NCBI GenBank assembly: GCA_938009335.1
Contig: CALLHT010000196.1
Span: 1 to 7,745 of the forward strand
Origin: an uncultured Rhizobiaceae group bacterium
GTDB taxonomy: Bacteria > Pseudomonadota > Alphaproteobacteria > Rhizobiales > Rhizobiaceae
DNA: 7,745 nt
Direction: 5' to 3'
In this document: in pieces, positions 5,449-7,745 of the stretch
Position numbering within the stretch: the first letter of the stretch is position 1
Layout: every line of letters begins with the position of its first letter
Program-made: the position numbers and the translations under genes
The notes under the pieces: model-generated
Database searches by the model: none
What the model was told of the DNA's origin: nothing
The model's input: the letters and a program-made list of their open reading frames with translations, nothing else

Positions 5449-6243
5449 TTATGCTTTGAGAAATTCGCGCAGCAACGCGTTCAATTCGTGCGGGCGTTCG
5501 CCTGGGATCGTGTGCCCACTATCGGGCAACACATAAAGTGTGTTGTTGGGTAATAGCTCAGCGAGCTTTAGGCCAAACTTCAAAGGCGTCATCTTATCTT
5601 TGCCTCCAAACACGCACATGGTCGGGCATGTGATGTTGGCAGCGTTTTCCGGCCCTGACGTGAAATTGTTGCACGCGTTGAGGTCAGCAGCGACTGCCCC
5701 TTCCGGGTTCCGGTCCATTGTTCGCAACCCCACACCAACATGAGAGAAACCCGGCACCGTATTGTCAAAGTGATGTGCGTCCGGACCCAAACCCCATGAG
5801 GTCATCATATCCTTGGCCAATTGCTCTTGGTCTGAAGCATTGGAAAGCAATGGATCGCCAACAGGCACACGCGCCGCAGTGGCGACAAATACAGCCTTTT
5901 CAATCCGGTCCGGCGCTTGATGGGCCATTTGCAAACAAATCAAACCGCCCAAGCTATGGCCCACTATGGTTGCCTTGCTCGCACCCAGATGATCCATCAC
6001 GCTCAGCACCCATGCAGCTTGTTCTTCAACGCTGGTTAATGGCTCACCGCCAGAGAGGTTATGCCCCGGCAAATCAACCGCAACCACATTATATCCCGTA
6101 TAGGCAAAAGAACGCGATTGTTGGCTCCAAAGCAGATGCGACGCCCCTGCGCCATGAATGAGAACCAGAAACGGCTGCCCTTGCTGATGATCACGTCCAC
6201 CGGTCGAAACGTAAACTTCATGTCCGTTCAATTCAAACTTCAT
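5449..6243 (-). CDS. Alpha/beta hydrolase of unknown substrate
   Basis: A 264-residue single-domain alpha/beta hydrolase. The triad is complete: nucleophile S97 in the elbow GHSLGG (95-100), D216 in GGKDKMTP and H244 in DSGHTIP. HGAGASHLLW (30-39) supplies the oxyanion-hole HG motif. There is no signal peptide or membrane segment, so it acts in the cytoplasm. The start is fixed by an ATGA overlap: its ATG shares bases with the metY TGA stop (6240-6243), so translation is probably coupled to metY. The dehydrogenase gene follows 18 bases after its stop. It is too short, and lacks the lid domain, to be a homoserine acetyltransferase (MetX, about 370-400 residues), so it is not simply the MetY partner enzyme. 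Thioesterase, esterase or C-C hydrolase activity is possible. Family is certain, substrate unknown. Confidence 0.9.
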   Translation of the reverse strand: MKFELNGHEVYVSTGGRDHQQGQPFLVLIHGAGASHLLWSQQSRSFAYTGYNVVAVDLPGHNLSGGEPLTSVEEQAAWVLSVMDHLGASKATIVGHSLGGLICLQMAHQAPDRIEKAVFVATAARVPVGDPLLSNASDQEQLAKDMMTSWGLGPDAHHFDNTVPGFSHVGVGLRTMDRNPEGAVAADLNACNNFTSGPENAANITCPTMCVFGGKDKMTPLKFGLKLAELLPNNTLYVLPDSGHTIPGERPHELNALLREFLKA

Positions 6244-7535
6244 GACGCCACCCGTGATGCTTTCTTGAGCGCTTGATTAAAGTCTTTCTTGAGATCATCA
6301 ATACTCTCTAGTCCCACAGAAAGACGGATCATGTCTTCGCTCAATCCACCGGCTTTCATGTCTTCCGCGGAGATATGGCTGTGGGTTGTTGAGGCAGGAT
6401 GGATCACCAGTGTTTTGGCATCTCCCACATTGGCAAGATGCGAGGCAACCTCAACACTTTCAATGAAAGCCGCGCCTGCTTGACGTCCGCCTTTCACACC
6501 AAAACCAATCATCGAACCGGCACCATTTGGTAGGATACGTTTTGCAACGTCATGATCAGGATGATCTTCCAGCTCAGGGTGCTTCACCCAACTCACCTGC
6601 TCATGGTTTTTCAAAAACTCAACCATCGCACGGGCATTTGAGATATGCTTCTCCATGCGCATTGGAAGAGTCTCAATGCCTTGCAACAAGTGAAACGCAT
6701 TGGTTGGAGAAAGCGAAGGACCAAAATTATACATGCCTTCTGCGCGGATGCGTTGAGTGAGCGCTGTCGGGCCAAATTCTTCCCAGAAATTAATTCCGTC
6801 CAGTGCATAGTGCGCAGAGGTGAGCGTCGGGAATTTATCTGACGCGCCCCAATTGAAATTGCCACCATCAACCACGGCACCGCCAATCGCCACGCCGTGC
6901 CCACCCATCCACTTAGTAAGCGAATGCGTGATCACCGAAACACCATGATCAAACGGCTTAAACAGATACGGCGTGCAGAAGGTTGCATCCATCACGACCG
7001 GAATACCAGCCTCATCGGCGATCTTCACAACCGCATCAATGTCTAGCACATCAAGGCCCGGATTTCCGATCAACTCGCAGAAGAGGAACTTGGTATTGTC
7101 CTGAATAGCAGCCTTCAACCCATCCAGATCACGTCCATGAACAAAACTCGTTTCAACACCAAAGCGCGGCATGGTGTTCTTAAGCAGGTTGATGTTAGCA
7201 CCATAAAGCTGTGCCGTGGAAACGATGTGATCACCGGCACTCGCTAGCATTGTCGTCACCAGATGCAGTGCAGCCATGCCAGAGGCACAAGCCGTTGCCG
7301 CAACGCCGCCTTCCATTGCTGCAACACGCTGTTCCAGAACCGCAACCGTTGGGTTTGATATCCGTGTATAGAGATGCCCGCCCTCTTCCATGTTGTAGAG
7401 CGCTGCCGCGTGACGACTATCCTCGAACATATAAGATGTTGTCTGATGAATAGGCACCGCACGCGACCCGCCCTTTTTATCCGGCACATGACCGGCATGC
7501 AGGGCAAGCGTTTCAAGGTCATAGAATTCTGACAT
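6240..7535 (-). CDS. metY: O-acetylhomoserine aminocarboxypropyltransferase (sulfhydrylase) MetY
   Basis: A 431-residue PLP enzyme of the Cys/Met metabolism family. It converts O-acetylhomoserine plus sulfide to homocysteine, or plus methanethiol to methionine. Seen: ETLALHAGHVPDKKGGSRAV at 8-27, the LYTRISNPT segment (55-63) that contributes phosphate-binding Tyr and Arg, Y111 for ring stacking, D183 for the pyridine nitrogen and K208 in THSLTKWMGGHG as Schiff-base lysine. The region after PTNAFHLLQGIETLPMRMEK, with the insert around KHPELEDHPDHDVAKRILP, is characteristic of MetY and longer than MetB, MetC or MetZ, and the overall length fits MetY. The ATG at 7535 is chosen over an upstream ATG at 7583 because GGAGA sits 6 bases before it and the extra 16 residues are atypical. 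Its stop overlaps the hydrolase start by four bases. Confidence 0.94.
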   Translation of the reverse strand: MSEFYDLETLALHAGHVPDKKGGSRAVPIHQTTSYMFEDSRHAAALYNMEEGGHLYTRISNPTVAVLEQRVAAMEGGVAATACASGMAALHLVTTMLASAGDHIVSTAQLYGANINLLKNTMPRFGVETSFVHGRDLDGLKAAIQDNTKFLFCELIGNPGLDVLDIDAVVKIADEAGIPVVMDATFCTPYLFKPFDHGVSVITHSLTKWMGGHGVAIGGAVVDGGNFNWGASDKFPTLTSAHYALDGINFWEEFGPTALTQRIRAEGMYNFGPSLSPTNAFHLLQGIETLPMRMEKHISNARAMVEFLKNHEQVSWVKHPELEDHPDHDVAKRILPNGAGSMIGFGVKGGRQAGAAFIESVEVASHLANVGDAKTLVIHPASTTHSHISAEDMKAGGLSEDMIRLSVGLESIDDLKKDFNQALKKASRVAS

Positions 7536-7541
7536 TGGCTC

Positions 7542-7546
7542 TCTCC
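7542..7546 (-). promoter_or_regulatory. Ribosome-binding site that decides the metY start
   Basis: On the minus strand GGAGA is followed by six bases and then the ATG at 7535. It is the strongest Shine-Dalgarno sequence in the window, and it argues against the in-frame ATG at 7583, 48 bases upstream. Confidence 0.7.
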
Positions 7547-7607
7547 GAAAATCTGAAACTTTGTCGTGCCAGAAAAAACACAACTTTAAAAGGGCGTAAA
7601 CGACCGA

Positions 7608-7745
7608 TCAGATGTGCAAAACGCCATCGCTGATGATTACAGCTGAACCGGAAATCCCGGCATGGATGACAGCACCATCTTTCTTTTCAATGTCGAGGTA
7701 TATTTGCGATGGTCTGCCCATCTCATAGCCTTGCTCAATTTTGAA
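7608..7745 (-). CDS. PhzF-family isomerase-like protein, C-terminal fragment
   Basis: The last 45 residues of a gene that continues past the right edge, ending in TGA at 7608-7610. The fragment begins FKIEQGYEMGRPSQIYLDIE and ends GSAVIISDGVLHI. The E/RQG-x-EMGRPS motif followed by a short strand, a glycine turn and G-x-AV-x-x-x-x-G-x-L is the standard C-terminus of the PhzF family, which has a diaminopimelate-epimerase-like fold. Most members have no assigned reaction, and phenazine synthesis is not implied. The catalytic Glu region near the N-terminus is outside the window. It lies 72 bases upstream of metY on the same strand with no evident terminator between, so co-transcription is possible but not shown. 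Confidence 0.82.
   Translation of the reverse strand, partial: FKIEQGYEMGRPSQIYLDIEKKDGAVIHAGISGSAVIISDGVLHI

Noticed and set aside
5449..6243. Hydrolase as homoserine O-acetyltransferase (MetX), the usual partner of MetY
   Set aside because: 264 residues is over 100 short for MetX and the sequence after the nucleophile elbow lacks the MetX lid region.
7536..7583. Upstream ATG at 7583 as the metY start
   Set aside because: The added 16 residues are unlike MetY N-termini, and the strong Shine-Dalgarno sequence belongs to the ATG at 7535.
7536..7607. Terminator between the PhzF gene and metY
   Set aside because: Only a weak GTTGTG/CACGAC pairing across a T-rich loop was found, with no T-run after it, so no terminator is called and co-transcription stays open.

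Overview
The window looks like ordinary chromosome of an alphaproteobacterium, probably a marine or soil member of the Hyphomicrobiales or a nearby order. This is inferred from protein character and gene order (standalone MnmD beside a separate FAD oxidoreductase, a MetY-type sulfhydrylase, a FadN-type beta-oxidation protein) and from roughly balanced base composition. No species can be named. Coding density is high. I see no rRNA, tRNA, CRISPR array, insertion sequence, phage gene or integration scar.

Left part (1-1049): a divergent pair. An FAD-dependent oxidoreductase resembling the oxidase half of MnmC runs off the left edge on the minus strand. The tRNA methyltransferase MnmD runs on the plus strand, 48 bases away. 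In gammaproteobacteria these two activities are fused in one protein, MnmC, which finishes the mnm5s2U wobble-base modification.

Middle part (1050-3120): a lone Rieske oxygenase alpha subunit (plus) converges, with only 9 bases between stop codons, on a YibF-like glutathione S-transferase (minus). Upstream of the transferase is a 248-base intergenic region unusually rich in symmetry. It holds a 17-base palindrome, an 11-base direct repeat, a long-armed inverted repeat and a terminator-like hairpin oriented on the plus strand, where no protein gene lies. Most of the regulatory interest is here.

Right part (3121-7745): a minus-strand cluster, read right to left. It consists of the C-terminus of a PhzF-family protein, O-acetylhomoserine sulfhydrylase MetY, an alpha/beta hydrolase whose start codon overlaps the metY stop (ATGA), and, after 18 bases, a 769-residue bifunctional 3-hydroxyacyl-CoA dehydrogenase/enoyl-CoA hydratase with FadN domain order. 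The last three are very probably one transcription unit. Coupling sulfur assimilation to an acyl-CoA enzyme through an unassigned hydrolase is the most unusual genetic arrangement here, but each protein belongs to a known family. I found no convincing evidence for a wholly new system.
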